A program made the position numbers and the translations under genes. A stretch of DNA of 38,904 bases from Bacteroidota bacterium (GTDB taxonomy: Bacteria; Bacteroidota; Bacteroidia; Cytophagales; Cyclobacteriaceae): NCBI GenBank assembly GCA_013285945.1, contig JABDGP010000027.1, positions 1 to 38,904 on the forward strand. The letters are read 5' to 3'. This document shows positions 1 through 8,040 of the stretch, one piece after another. The number at the start of each line of letters is the position of its first letter. Within the stretch, counting starts at the first letter, position 1. The notes under the pieces are model-generated. The model was not told where the DNA came from. It was given only the letters and a program-made list of their open reading frames with translations, and did not search any database.

Positions 1-2
1 AA

Positions 3-1787
3 CATTTGGAAATCATTTTCTCCAACACAAAAGAAGAAATTCTCTTAATGGATACAGAGGGGCGATTGGTTCTCTTCAATAACTCACTGGAGCGTTTTAT
101 TTTAAAAGCCACAGGACATAAACCCCGGATTGGTATGTACGTTTGGGATATGACTGCTCCCTCAAGAAGAGAAGAGTCCAAAAGACTTTTCCAAGAAGCC
201 GTAGCGGGACATGCCGTTACTTCTGAAGCAACACTTCCAACTCCTGATGGTGAAGTAATTCATTTATTAAAATATGAACCTGTTTTCGTCGAGGGGAAGG
301 TGACCTACGTAACACTCATTTCAATTGATATAACCGAGCAAAAAAAACAAGAAGCAGCGCTAAAGCAATCGGAAAATAACCTCAAGGCTATATTCGACAA
401 TACTCTTGATTCTTTTGCTCTGCTCTCGCCAGATTCAAAAATCGTTGCCTTTAATACGGCATACTTCAATAATATCTTTAAAACTTACGGAAAGGAAATT
501 AAAATTGGTGAAAGTCTGATGAATTTCATTCCGCCCGAAAGGCGACCCACGTTTATGAATTTTCTTGAAAAGGTAAAGGCTGGTGACCGCGTGGAGTATC
601 ATCAGGAAGTTTCCACATTCGGTGCATGGTTTAAAGTTTCGATTATCCCGGTGCATTCAAAGTCAGGCGAGTTTACAGGCTATTGTATTTCTGCTTCAGA
701 TGAAACAGCTATTCACAAGGCTCAGTTGGAATTACGGCACAAGGAAGAACGTTTCCGTGGATTAGTTGAACATAGCAAAGATATTTTCCTGATCATCATT
801 GGACAGACGACCTCTTACGTGAGCTCTAATATTAATGAAGTGCTTGGTTATGATCCTCAGGAGTTTACTCAATATGAACTCGAAGACCTGGTGCACACTG
901 ATGATCTTCCTATCCGGTGGAATGAATTGGGAGCGCCTGGAAACCACCAAATGTTTGAATATCGGATAAGAAATAAGAATGGTAACTGGCAATGGATGGA
1001 AGGATTCTGTGTGAATCTGTCTGATGTTGAAAGCATTGGTGGGTTAGTATTTACTTCGCGCGATGTTACCGACAGAAAAATAGCCGAGGATAAATTGAGA
1101 AAGCAATTTGAAGAGCTCGAAAAAACCAACTATGAGCTAGACCATTTCGTGTATAGTGTCTCGCATGACCTGCGCGCGCCATTGTCTTCTATTCTTGGCC
1201 TGATCAATGTGGCTGAAATGGAAAAGAGTGAAGAGCTACCATTTCTCGGTATGATCAAGGGCCGGGTCAATCACCTCGATGGATTTATAAAGGATATACT
1301 TGACTATTCGCGCAATGCGAGAACAGAATTGGAAAGTGAAATAATAGACTTTTCACAACTGTTTGAAGAAACGAAAGACAACTTAAAATTGGTAAGCGGG
1401 TTTGAGCGACTGACTATTAAATTCAATCTGAACGATCAAATCCCTTTCTACTCAGATTCTACACGGCTCGGAATCATCTTAAACAATCTTGTCTCTAACG
1501 CTATCAAATTTCAAAACTATCTCAGGCCGGATCCAACCCTTTCGATAACTATAACAGCAAATGAGCACAGGGCCGAGATAATTGCAACTGACAATGGAAT
1601 AGGTATCGGGCCGGAACACATGAGCAAAATATTTGATATGTTTTATCGGGCTACTGATAAATCAAAAGGCTCAGGGCTTGGTTTGTACATTGTAAAGGAA
1701 ACAGTAGCAAAACTGCACGGCACAATAAAAGCGAAATCCAAACCGGGAGAGTTCACTACTTTTGAAATTGTGATCCCGAATTCTTGA
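3..1787 (+). CDS. Multi-PAS sensor histidine kinase, 5' end cut by window
   Basis: The reading frame is open to the left edge and the first possible initiator is only a TTG at 6, so the true start probably lies upstream. About 594 residues are visible. Three PAS-type sensory domains lie at about 1-112, 120-240 and 245-360, followed by a short coiled linker and a HisKA domain with the H-box SHDLRAPLSS (phospho-acceptor His about 387, counted from the TTG). The ATPase domain carries an N-box (NNLVSNAIKF), a G1 box (DNGIGIG) and a G2 box (GSGLGLYIV). No transmembrane segment is seen in the visible part, so it may be a soluble sensor, though a membrane part could be missing upstream. No response regulator follows directly, so its partner is unknown. 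The kinase assignment is secure; the signal sensed cannot be inferred. Confidence 0.93.
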   Translation, partial: HLEIIFSNTKEEILLMDTEGRLVLFNNSLERFILKATGHKPRIGMYVWDMTAPSRREESKRLFQEAVAGHAVTSEATLPTPDGEVIHLLKYEPVFVEGKVTYVTLISIDITEQKKQEAALKQSENNLKAIFDNTLDSFALLSPDSKIVAFNTAYFNNIFKTYGKEIKIGESLMNFIPPERRPTFMNFLEKVKAGDRVEYHQEVSTFGAWFKVSIIPVHSKSGEFTGYCISASDETAIHKAQLELRHKEERFRGLVEHSKDIFLIIIGQTTSYVSSNINEVLGYDPQEFTQYELEDLVHTDDLPIRWNELGAPGNHQMFEYRIRNKNGNWQWMEGFCVNLSDVESIGGLVFTSRDVTDRKIAEDKLRKQFEELEKTNYELDHFVYSVSHDLRAPLSSILGLINVAEMEKSEELPFLGMIKGRVNHLDGFIKDILDYSRNARTELESEIIDFSQLFEETKDNLKLVSGFERLTIKFNLNDQIPFYSDSTRLGIILNNLVSNAIKFQNYLRPDPTLSITITANEHRAEIIATDNGIGIGPEHMSKIFDMFYRATDKSKGSGLGLYIVKETVAKLHGTIKAKSKPGEFTTFEIVIPNS

Positions 1788-1928
1788 TCTGTGATAAAAT
1801 ACGATTCCGCGAGGATATTGGGGCAAGCTCTCATTCCTCCGTCAGCACAACTTGCCACTGCCGATTGAATGAATAGAAAGACTTAATTGATTGCAACCTC
1901 AGTGTCAAACAAAATCAAATGAAAATTT

Positions 1929-2165
1929 ATGAAGAGAGTAATTTTAAATAGTGCCTTGATCCTGCTGGCGACGTTCTCATTAGTGTATTCTGTTCACCTA
2001 AAAATTCAAGCAAATAAATTAGCTGAAGTACAGGATACCGAAAAAGAACAAATGCAATCGGAAATTAATAGACTCAAGGAGGAGATAGAGGGTAATTCAG
2101 CCCTAATCTTAATCCTAAGAAAAGAGAACGAAGAAATGCGACATCAGAGCAATAGAAAAAAGTAA
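1929..2165 (+). CDS. Small membrane-anchored coiled-coil protein, unknown function
   Basis: This is a 78-residue ORF. It has a positively charged start, a hydrophobic stretch at about 5-23 (transmembrane anchor or uncleaved signal), and then a strongly charged helix at about 27-75 rich in Glu, Lys, Gln and Leu with heptad-like spacing, which predicts a coiled coil. The stop is TAA. No catalytic motif is visible and I do not recognise a family. It stands alone between the histidine kinase and the LytS-like kinase with about 140 bp upstream and 300 bp downstream, so it is probably transcribed by itself. The amino-acid pattern is protein-like, but the short length leaves some doubt that it is a real gene. 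Confidence 0.6.
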   Translation: MKRVILNSALILLATFSLVYSVHLKIQANKLAEVQDTEKEQMQSEINRLKEEIEGNSALILILRKENEEMRHQSNRKK

Positions 2166-2463
2166 TCACTTTCTACTATCCATGTGTAGTGAATATGGTG
2201 GTATGAGTGTGGTGCTTCCTTTTATAGGGTTACACTGGGCCTTGCAATTCACAAACCAAAAAGAGAATAGTATTAAAACTCAGGCATTGGTCATTGGGCA
2301 TTCGCCTGTGATTTATTCACAAATCCCCAATCTTTAATCCTATTCGCCATTAACTATTCACTAATCACTAGTGTCTCGTGACTATTTAGCCTTTCTGTTT
2401 TCTGGTTTTCCGCCTGTGTACTTACATGTCGTTGGCATTTCATCAAATGCTTAACTTGCCTTT
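2166..2463. other. Noncoding spacer with degenerate short repeats
   Basis: These 298 bp between the coiled-coil ORF and the LytS-like kinase hold no convincing ORF. At about 2285-2305 there is an imperfect tandem of the form CATTGGTCATTGGGCATT, and at about 2349-2370 the string ATTAACTATTCACTAATCAC, which repeats the unit ACTA/AATCA imperfectly. Similar ATTAACTAT words occur on the opposite strand near 6235-6262. No intrinsic terminator or clear -7 motif could be assigned. The 5' UTR and promoter of the LytS/LytR pair should lie in the right half. Confidence 0.5.
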
Positions 2464-3498
2464 ATGATCGACAATAAGCTGAGGCTGTATTGGAGTCTGC
2501 AGATCGGAGGTTGGGCGCTTTACGCCGTTATACAAAGTGTAGCCGTTTTAATCTCTGGCTCTGGCTCGTCTACAAACAGAATCGTTTTCGTTTTCTATGA
2601 GGCCTTTCTTTGCCTGTTGGTAACACATGCATACCGTTATCTCATTAATCGTTGGCGATGGCTCAACTTCGGCATGGTGATCGTCATCCTCCGTATTGTA
2701 CCGAGTGTTTTATTGTTAGGCACAATTATGTATTTCCTTAGGATTCCCGTTTCTATTCTGCTTGATCTTTTTAATCCTTTGCAAGCATTCAATTTTCTCC
2801 ACATCCTTGGCCAATCGGTGTACTATGCATTTATCTTTTTTTTATGGTCAGTATTCTACTTCACCTACAATTATTTGGAGCGCTACAACAAATCATTAAA
2901 GCTTGAGGCTACCGTGAAAGAAATAGAGCTGAACAATTTAAAAGCTCAGCTCAATCCGCATTTCATCTTCAACGCCATGAATAGCATTCGCGCACTTGTA
3001 GATGAAAACCCGATCAAATCAAAGCAGGCCATTACGCAGCTCTCCAACATTTTGCGAAACTCACTTGCTACCGATAAAAAAGGACTCACCAAATTCGAAG
3101 ACGAATTGAAAATTGTAAAAGACTACCTGAGTCTGGAGAGTATCCGCTTTGAAGAACGCTTAAAGACCGAATATGAGATTGCAACCGGCTCAAGCGATTT
3201 TTGGGTGCCTCCGTTTATGATTCAGACACTCGTAGAAAATGGGATAAAACATGGCATTTCTCAACTCACTGAAGGTGGCATAATCACCGTAAAAACGATT
3301 ATTATTGATGACGAATTAAAGATTCAAATCAGCAACAGCGGCCGCTACGTCAATGGCACAAAACGAGGGCTGGGACTTACAAATACCGTCCACCGACTGA
3401 AACTTTTGTATGGCGATGCCGCTTATCTACGGATTAGTAACGAAAAGAATAATTTTGTTTTGACTGAAGTTAAAATTCCCCATCTATACAATTTATAA
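2464..3498 (+). CDS. LytS-type membrane sensor histidine kinase
   Basis: The 344-residue protein has four or so hydrophobic segments in residues 10-135, a coiled linker at about 140-160, and a His_kinase (PF06580) domain with the hallmark LNPHFIFN motif (His 166), followed by an HATPase region with the N-box-like LVENGIKHG at about 258-266 and a glycine-rich GLGLTN. This is the usual build of LytS/YehU-type kinases in Bacteroidota, which phosphorylate a LytTR response regulator. That regulator follows after only 11 bp, so the two are almost certainly co-transcribed and a cognate pair. There is no extracellular sensor domain beyond the membrane helices, so the signal is not predictable. Confidence 0.93.
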   Translation: MIDNKLRLYWSLQIGGWALYAVIQSVAVLISGSGSSTNRIVFVFYEAFLCLLVTHAYRYLINRWRWLNFGMVIVILRIVPSVLLLGTIMYFLRIPVSILLDLFNPLQAFNFLHILGQSVYYAFIFFLWSVFYFTYNYLERYNKSLKLEATVKEIELNNLKAQLNPHFIFNAMNSIRALVDENPIKSKQAITQLSNILRNSLATDKKGLTKFEDELKIVKDYLSLESIRFEERLKTEYEIATGSSDFWVPPFMIQTLVENGIKHGISQLTEGGIITVKTIIIDDELKIQISNSGRYVNGTKRGLGLTNTVHRLKLLYGDAAYLRISNEKNNFVLTEVKIPHLYNL

Positions 3499-3509
3499 AT
3501 TGATCTAAA

Positions 3510-4226
3510 ATGAAAGCATTAGTGATTGACGATGAGCGCCTGGCGCGAAAAGAGTTGATGAAATTATTGGAAGAGCATCCTTCCATTGAAGTAGCCGGTG
3601 AAGCCATGAATGCCGATGAGGCTGAGAAAATGATTGAAGAGCATAATCCGGATTTGCTTTTTCTCGATATTCAAATGCCGGGGCGCAACGGGTTCCAACT
3701 ATTGGAGTCGCTCGATTCAGCCCCTTTTGTTGTTTTCACCACAGCCTACGATGAGTTTGCCTTAAAAGCATTTGAAGTAAATGCTCTTGATTATTTACTC
3801 AAACCCATCCAGCCCGAACGTCTTAGCGAGGCTGTTCACAAGATCTTGGAAAAAGAAAAAGCCAAAGCCGGCCGTAGCCATGATAAAAAATTGGGCCTCG
3901 ATGACCAGGTTTTTGTAAAAGATGGCGAGCGCTGTTGGTTTGTGGGCTTGGCTAATGTTCGCATGTTTGAATCGGATGGCAACTATATCAAAGTCTATTT
4001 TGATACCAACCGGCCGATGATACATAAGTCGCTGAATGCCCTGGATGAAAAACTTGACGAACGCGCCTTCTTCCGCGCCAGCCGCAAGCACATCATCAAT
4101 CTTAGTTGGGTAGAAGGTATCGAAACCTGGTTCAACGGTGGACTGATGGTGAAGCTTCGCGGTGGCGACAAAGTGGAAGTCAGCCGCAGGCAAGCAGCCA
4201 AGTTCAAAGACATGATGAGTCTTTGA
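3510..4226 (+). CDS. LytTR-family response regulator
   Basis: The 238-residue protein has a receiver domain at 1-120 with the acidic pocket (IDDER at 6-10), the phospho-acceptor Asp 53 in FLDIQMPG, and the conserved Lys in LLKPIQ. A LytTR DNA-binding domain occupies about 130-236 (SDGNYIKVYF, then FFRASRKHIINL, typical of the fold). It would act as a transcription factor activated by the LytS-like kinase encoded 11 bp upstream. Target genes are unknown. Its stop lies 6 bp from the convergent tonB stop, leaving no room for a conventional terminator. Confidence 0.95.
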   Translation: MKALVIDDERLARKELMKLLEEHPSIEVAGEAMNADEAEKMIEEHNPDLLFLDIQMPGRNGFQLLESLDSAPFVVFTTAYDEFALKAFEVNALDYLLKPIQPERLSEAVHKILEKEKAKAGRSHDKKLGLDDQVFVKDGERCWFVGLANVRMFESDGNYIKVYFDTNRPMIHKSLNALDEKLDERAFFRASRKHIINLSWVEGIETWFNGGLMVKLRGGDKVEVSRRQAAKFKDMMSL

Positions 4227-4232
4227 ACTCAA

Positions 4233-5012
4233 TTACTCGCTCAACTGAAATTTAACCGGCAGTACCATTCGCACAGACACGGCCATACTATTTTGGCGTC
4301 CGGGTTTCCATTTATTCATTAAAGCAATTACCCGTATGGCTTCTTTGTCAAGTAACGCCCCTGCGCTTTTAACAATTTCAATATTCACTACGCGCCCATC
4401 GCTGTCAATCACGAAGCGTACAAACACGGTGCCCTCTGTTCCGGTCGATTGTGCGGTGCGAGGATAACGAATATTTTTTCCTAGAAATTTTATCATTGCT
4501 TTTGTTCCGCCTTCGTATTCGGGCATTACTTCGGCAAAGTCAAAGGGTTGTTTAGACACTACAACATCAGTTGTTGTGGGAATCAAATCAACACCGGTTC
4601 CTTTTGATAAAGACGGATCGCCTGTCCCATTTGTGCCTACAGTTGAAGTTGTTTGTGTTTCGACAGGAGGAGGTTCAACTATATCTGTTGTTACAACACG
4701 CGGAGGCAAGGCGGCATTTGTTTTTGGCGATCGCTTGGGCATTTCTTTCGGTGCCACCTTATCGGTGATGATCTTGGGATTGCCAAATAATTCTTTGGGA
4801 AACGGATCGCGGATGATCTTCTTCATTTCCGGTCTGATCATCATGGCCACAAACGCTGCGAGGAAAAGAAATGCAACAAAGAGAAGACTTGCTAAAGACC
4901 CTCGTACAACATTTCCATCATACGATTCGCGAATCAGATAGGCGCCGTAGTCTTTATTTCGGTTTTCGAATATAAGATCGTTCCAGCCCGTAGTTCCGGT
5001 TTCTGTTTTCAT
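4233..5012 (-). CDS. Energy transducer TonB
   Basis: The 259-residue protein starts at the ATG at 5012; a longer frame to 5060 lacks protein-like sequence. It has a short cytoplasmic N-terminus containing FENRNKDYGAYLIR, a motif typical of Bacteroidota TonB proteins, one transmembrane helix at about 35-56, and a periplasmic linker at 60-150 rich in Pro, Thr and Lys. The TonB C-terminal domain at about 160-258 has YPRTAQ, then GTVFVRFVIDSDG and a closing KFQL strand. The family couples the proton-motive force to outer-membrane TonB-dependent transport. ExbB and ExbD are not nearby. It lies 98 bp downstream of the sigma-factor pair on the same strand, so co-transcription is possible but unproven. 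Confidence 0.92.
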   Translation of the reverse strand: MKTETGTTGWNDLIFENRNKDYGAYLIRESYDGNVVRGSLASLLFVAFLFLAAFVAMMIRPEMKKIIRDPFPKELFGNPKIITDKVAPKEMPKRSPKTNAALPPRVVTTDIVEPPPVETQTTSTVGTNGTGDPSLSKGTGVDLIPTTTDVVVSKQPFDFAEVMPEYEGGTKAMIKFLGKNIRYPRTAQSTGTEGTVFVRFVIDSDGRVVNIEIVKSAGALLDKEAIRVIALMNKWKPGRQNSMAVSVRMVLPVKFQLSE

Positions 5013-5110
5013 AGGAATTAAGTTTACGTTTAGAAAACTGTTTACTCCAATGAATTGCAATTCAACCTAATAATCCTGAGGGCAGAAGAAAGTCACAAAA
5101 AAAAATGTTT

Positions 5111-5386
5111 TTAAGTATGGCTTGCGCGCCGAAGGCTCTGATGCATTGCCGGTTTGGTATTTTTCAATTCTCTTTCCTTTTCCCAGCGTACCATAAAATA
5201 AGACGTAATGATCAAAAGCAAAACAGTGATTACTGCCACAATAAGTGAGTAGATAAATATATTCTTCGTTTTTTTTGCGCGCCTTGTCCTCTCATGCCTT
5301 CGCATTAATAATGAATAATCGCGATGACGCTGAAGTGTGTCGTCATCGATCAATTGTTTCCGTAGCTTTATTTCATTCCTTGCCAT
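5111..5386 (-). CDS. Small single-pass membrane protein next to ECF sigma factor
   Basis: The 91-residue protein has a basic, charged N-terminal half (about 1-43, rich in Arg and Lys), one transmembrane helix at about 45-67, and a short tail. Its start overlaps the end of the sigma-factor gene by 14 bp, which implies translational coupling. By position it could be a small anti-sigma factor or membrane tether holding the sigma factor, but it has no recognisable zinc anti-sigma (HxxxCxxC) motif and is much shorter than FecR-type anti-sigma proteins. Function unknown; the gene itself is well supported by the overlap and composition. Confidence 0.75.
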   Translation of the reverse strand: MARNEIKLRKQLIDDDTLQRHRDYSLLMRRHERTRRAKKTKNIFIYSLIVAVITVLLLIITSYFMVRWEKERELKNTKPAMHQSLRRASHT

Positions 5387-5939
5387 GGTACTTCACTTTT
5401 ACGTTGAATTTCACCCGAAGTTGATCCAAAGCCCGATAGGTGCGCATCTTTGCACTGCTCTCACTTATATCTAGGATAAACGCTATTTCCTTAAAATCTT
5501 TCTCCTCGAAAAAACGGAGTTGCAATACTTCGAGCATTTCTCCGGGCAAGTCACGCATGTATTCAATCAATCGGGCAAGTATATCTTCAGAATATTCTTC
5601 CTCTTGTTTGTCGAACAGCTCGCGCAAATGCACTTCATCAAGGCTATACACCTTTCGCGATTTTGACTTCCTGTAATAGCGGTTGACCTCGTTACTTGCG
5701 ATTTTATAAAACCAAGCAGATACGGGCACACCCCGAAATTCATACTTGTGAACATTGCCGAGCGCGATCAGGAAGGTTTGTGAGCAAAGATCGGCCGTCA
5801 GCTCTTCATCATCGGTCTGTGTATAAATGAAGTTGAAAATCCGATCAAAATACTTTTCGTAAAGGACGCCAAAGGCAGCCGGGTTTTTCTTTGCCCGATC
5901 AATTGCTTCATATTCCAGTCGTATTTCAGCGTCTGTCAT
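5373..5939 (-). CDS. ECF-type RNA polymerase sigma factor
   Basis: The 188-residue protein has sigma-70 region 2 at about 18-92 (YEKYFDRIFNFIYTQ, then AWFYKIASNEVNRYYRK, the core-binding and -10-recognition helices) and region 4 at about 125-180 (LPGEMLEVLQLRF, then the helix-turn-helix FKEIAFILDISESSAKMRTY). There is no region 1.1 or 3, as expected for group 4 (ECF) factors. It would direct RNA polymerase to a stress or envelope regulon. The overlapping downstream gene encodes a one-TM protein that might control it. A hyphenated inverted repeat lies in the short divergent region upstream (5961-5990) and could serve autoregulation, which is inference. Confidence 0.93.
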   Translation of the reverse strand: MTDAEIRLEYEAIDRAKKNPAAFGVLYEKYFDRIFNFIYTQTDDEELTADLCSQTFLIALGNVHKYEFRGVPVSAWFYKIASNEVNRYYRKSKSRKVYSLDEVHLRELFDKQEEEYSEDILARLIEYMRDLPGEMLEVLQLRFFEEKDFKEIAFILDISESSAKMRTYRALDQLRVKFNVKVKYHGKE

Positions 5940-5960
5940 TACTGGAAGTTAATTTATTTT

Positions 5961-5990
5961 TGTCTTCTGCCATAGCAAAACGCGAAGACA
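5961..5990. promoter_or_regulatory. Inverted repeat TGTCTTC-N16-GAAGACA
   Basis: A perfect 7-bp dyad (5961-5967 with 5984-5990) sits in the 89-bp divergent region between the sigma-factor start (5939) and the 69-aa ORF (6029). It has no T-run, so it is not a terminator. The position suits an operator or a paired ECF promoter element, but nothing proves binding. Confidence 0.3.
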
Positions 5991-5997
5991 GAAAACT

Positions 5998-6005
5998 TAG
6001 ATTTG
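5998..6005 (+). promoter_or_regulatory. Possible -7 element (TAGATTTG)
   Basis: An exact match to the Bacteroidota -7 consensus TAnnTTTG, 23 bp upstream of the ATG at 6029. No convincing -33 TTG is found at the usual distance, so this is a weak prediction for the 69-aa gene. Confidence 0.35.
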
Positions 6006-6028
6006 TCAATTCAATCTATCATCATTTC

Positions 6029-6238
6029 ATGAAAGGACTTGCTTTTAGTTCGTTACGTGTTGGAAAGAAATACAGGCTTGTCAATTTTGGAGACACTAAT
6101 GAATTCATTATTGAATCGATTCTCATAAATGGCGACTTTGCCGTAAAAGACCTTCTCACTTTGGAACGTTATTATCTTAAAGACCTGATCAAGTTCGGCA
6201 AAGGAAAAGATTTCGAAATCAGAGAAATTCATAGTTAA
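6029..6238 (+). CDS. Small conserved-looking protein, unknown function
   Basis: The 69-residue protein starts at the ATG at 6029. An in-frame extension to 5891 would cross the divergent promoter region and overlap the sigma gene, so it is rejected. The sequence alternates short beta-type stretches (KKYRLVNFG, EFIIESILI, DFAVKDLLTLERYYLKDLI) and ends with FGKGKDFEIREI, suggesting a small beta-barrel (SH3-like) fold. It lacks a signal peptide, so it is probably cytoplasmic. It resembles small uncharacterised proteins I associate with Cytophagales, but I cannot name the family. It is divergent from the ECF sigma gene. Function not inferred. Confidence 0.72.
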   Translation: MKGLAFSSLRVGKKYRLVNFGDTNEFIIESILINGDFAVKDLLTLERYYLKDLIKFGKGKDFEIREIHS

Positions 6239-6389
6239 TCGTTGTCCGTTAATAGTTGATCGTAAGTTCACTCATCCGAGTTTAGCCCACCGGATCAAGA
6301 TTAAAACAATCTATGCCACTAATGAGTTATTTTTAGAACTCCATAGTAATGAGGCTTTTCAACAACTATAAATCAATTAGTTTTGAGCG

Positions 6390-7469
6390 ATGGAAGAACA
6401 AATTTTATCTTATTCTCAGTTAAGCAATTTTGCTAATCAGATTTTTCTGCAAATTGGCTGCCCGGCTGATCATGCTGCTCTTGCTACACAATCTTTATTG
6501 CGCGCTGACTTGCGCGGTGTTGATTCCCATGGCGTTGCTCGATTGAGCGGCTATGTCAGATTATGGGAAGCGAAGCGCGTAAATAGTAAACCCAACATAA
6601 AAATCGTTCATGAAAGTCCGAGTACAGCAGTAGTTGATGGCGATGCCGGACTGGGTTTGGTTGTAGCGCCCAAGGCAATGGACATTGCAATCGCAAAAGC
6701 GAAAAGTGCAGGCACGGGCTGGGTAGCTGTAAAAAACTCAAACCACTTTGGCATAGCCGGTCATCATGCTATGATGGCCCTGCCACAAGATATGATCGGC
6801 ATGGCGATGACTAATGCCAGTCCCTTGGTAGCTCCTACTTTTTCTGTTGAAAGATTATTAGGAACAAATCCTATCGCGGTGGCAATTCCAGCTGATAAAC
6901 AACCACCGTTTGTTGCCGATTTTGCTACCACCACAGCTGCCAATGGCAAACTCGAAATATTGCAACGCAAAGAACAAAATGCACCGCTTGGGTGGATTCA
7001 AAAAAAAGACGGATCACCATCATCAAATCCAAATGAGTTAAAAGACGGCGGCGCACTTATCCCACTTGGTAGTGACCGGGAGCATGGAAGCCATAAAGGT
7101 TTTTGTCTTGGCGCATGGGTGGACATTTTTTCTGCGGTGCTCAGCGGTGCGAATTACGGTCCATGGGTTCCGCCTTTTGTAAGTTTTCTTTCTCCTCCGG
7201 CCGATCCGGTTGGAGAAGGTATTGGGCATTTTTTTGGCGCTATGCGTATTGATGCCTTTCGTCCGGCCGATGAATTTAAAAAACACATGGACAATTGGAT
7301 AGAGCGTTTTAGGTCAGCAAAAACAATCGAAGGTCAGGAGAAATTGATTATTCCTGGAGATCCCGAACGCGAATATGAAACAGAGCGAATGAAAAAAGGA
7401 ATCCCGATCAATCAGAAAGTGATAGAAGACCTGAAGGCTCTTGCAATAAAAATGAAAGTGGAATTCTAA
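6390..7469 (+). CDS. Ldh-family (malate/L-lactate dehydrogenase type) NAD(P)-dependent oxidoreductase
   Basis: The 359-residue protein matches the Ldh_2 family (PF02615) over its full length. It has DSHGVARL at 45-52, SNHFGIAGHH at 117-126 with the conserved catalytic-type His, NPIAVAIP, and the NAD-binding DFATTTAANGKLE at about 177-189, then HGSHKGFCLG. The family reduces 2-oxoacids (oxaloacetate, pyruvate, ureidoglycolate, 2,3-diketogulonate and others), so the substrate cannot be set from sequence alone. It is cytoplasmic. An exact TAnnTTTG match (TAGTTTTG, 6378-6385) lies 4 bp before the ATG, but would demand a nearly leaderless transcript. Its TAA overlaps the TAG of the convergent membrane-protein gene. 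Confidence 0.93.
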   Translation: MEEQILSYSQLSNFANQIFLQIGCPADHAALATQSLLRADLRGVDSHGVARLSGYVRLWEAKRVNSKPNIKIVHESPSTAVVDGDAGLGLVVAPKAMDIAIAKAKSAGTGWVAVKNSNHFGIAGHHAMMALPQDMIGMAMTNASPLVAPTFSVERLLGTNPIAVAIPADKQPPFVADFATTTAANGKLEILQRKEQNAPLGWIQKKDGSPSSNPNELKDGGALIPLGSDREHGSHKGFCLGAWVDIFSAVLSGANYGPWVPPFVSFLSPPADPVGEGIGHFFGAMRIDAFRPADEFKKHMDNWIERFRSAKTIEGQEKLIIPGDPEREYETERMKKGIPINQKVIEDLKALAIKMKVEF

Positions 7470-8026
7470 AAAGTGAAATAGACCCGCAGCACGATAGGTG
7501 ATAAAAATACACTTGGCGTTTTATAAAGTAAGTCGTACATCGCCAAAGCATTCACAGCGCTCCTTTTGCCCATAGGAATGGCATAGCCAAGTCCTACAAG
7601 GAACCTTGAATAATTGGACCGAACCAACTCATTGTTATTATCGTAAGCCGGAGCGCTTATCACATCGTATTCAGCCTGGAGAAAAACAGGATTGATACTG
7701 TATCTTACAAAGGGGCCAAATCCATATTGCGTATACGAATAATTGCCAACAGGTGTATTAACGTAATTGTATCGCTGGTATGTAAAGCTTGCGCCAACAG
7801 AATACTGCGCGTTTATCCGATAGCCGGCAATGGGCAGCAATGAATAATAATTATAACGATAGCCAAATGGATCAGTTCCAGATCCGAAACCGCCCCCGCC
7901 ACCAAAATAGAATTTATTCTGAGGCTGATTAGACTGATTTGATTGCTTGCGGTTAGCTAAATTAAACTGAGCAAAAGTGCCAACCGAAATTAATACTGCA
8001 GAAATAAACAACATCAAACGCTTCAT
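7466..8026 (-). CDS. Small outer-membrane beta-barrel-type protein
   Basis: The 186-residue protein has a clear signal peptide (residues 1-19, ending GTFA before Gln 20). The mature part begins with an Asn/Gln-rich spacer (SNQSNQPQN), then a Gly-rich turn (FGGGGGFGSG), followed by alternating aromatic and glycine strands typical of an eight-stranded porin-like barrel (VGASFTYQRYNY, YGFGPFVRY, FLVGLGYAIP) and a terminal Phe (LRVYFTF), the usual outer-membrane insertion signal. Function unknown. It lies 14 bp downstream of the DivIC/FtsB-like gene and is probably co-transcribed with it. Its last codon overlaps the convergent dehydrogenase stop. Confidence 0.85.
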   Translation of the reverse strand: MKRLMLFISAVLISVGTFAQFNLANRKQSNQSNQPQNKFYFGGGGGFGSGTDPFGYRYNYYSLLPIAGYRINAQYSVGASFTYQRYNYVNTPVGNYSYTQYGFGPFVRYSINPVFLQAEYDVISAPAYDNNNELVRSNYSRFLVGLGYAIPMGKRSAVNALAMYDLLYKTPSVFLSPIVLRVYFTF

Positions 8027-8040
8027 AGTCCTCTTTTAAA

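Noticed and set aside
1822..1856. GGCAAG...CTTGCC inverted repeat after the histidine kinase as terminator
   Set aside because: The stem is only 6 bp with a 23-nt loop and no T-run follows; it may be chance.
2285..2370. Short intergenic repeats as a CRISPR array
   Set aside because: Units are 7-9 bp, imperfect and without regular spacers or cas genes nearby.
3795..4232. 145-aa open frame on the minus strand opposite the LytTR regulator
   Set aside because: It is fully antisense to a well-conserved response regulator, ends in low-information Phe runs and has no recognisable motif, so it is a frame shadow.
5891..6028. Upstream extension of the 69-aa protein to a start at 5891
   Set aside because: It would overlap the sigma-factor gene start and cross the divergent regulatory region; the internal ATG at 6029 is directly followed by conserved-looking sequence.
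6378..6385. TAGTTTTG as the promoter of the dehydrogenase gene
   Set aside because: It matches TAnnTTTG exactly but sits 4 bp before the ATG with no -33 TTG at normal distance; AT-rich sequence makes chance matches common, so it was not listed as a feature.
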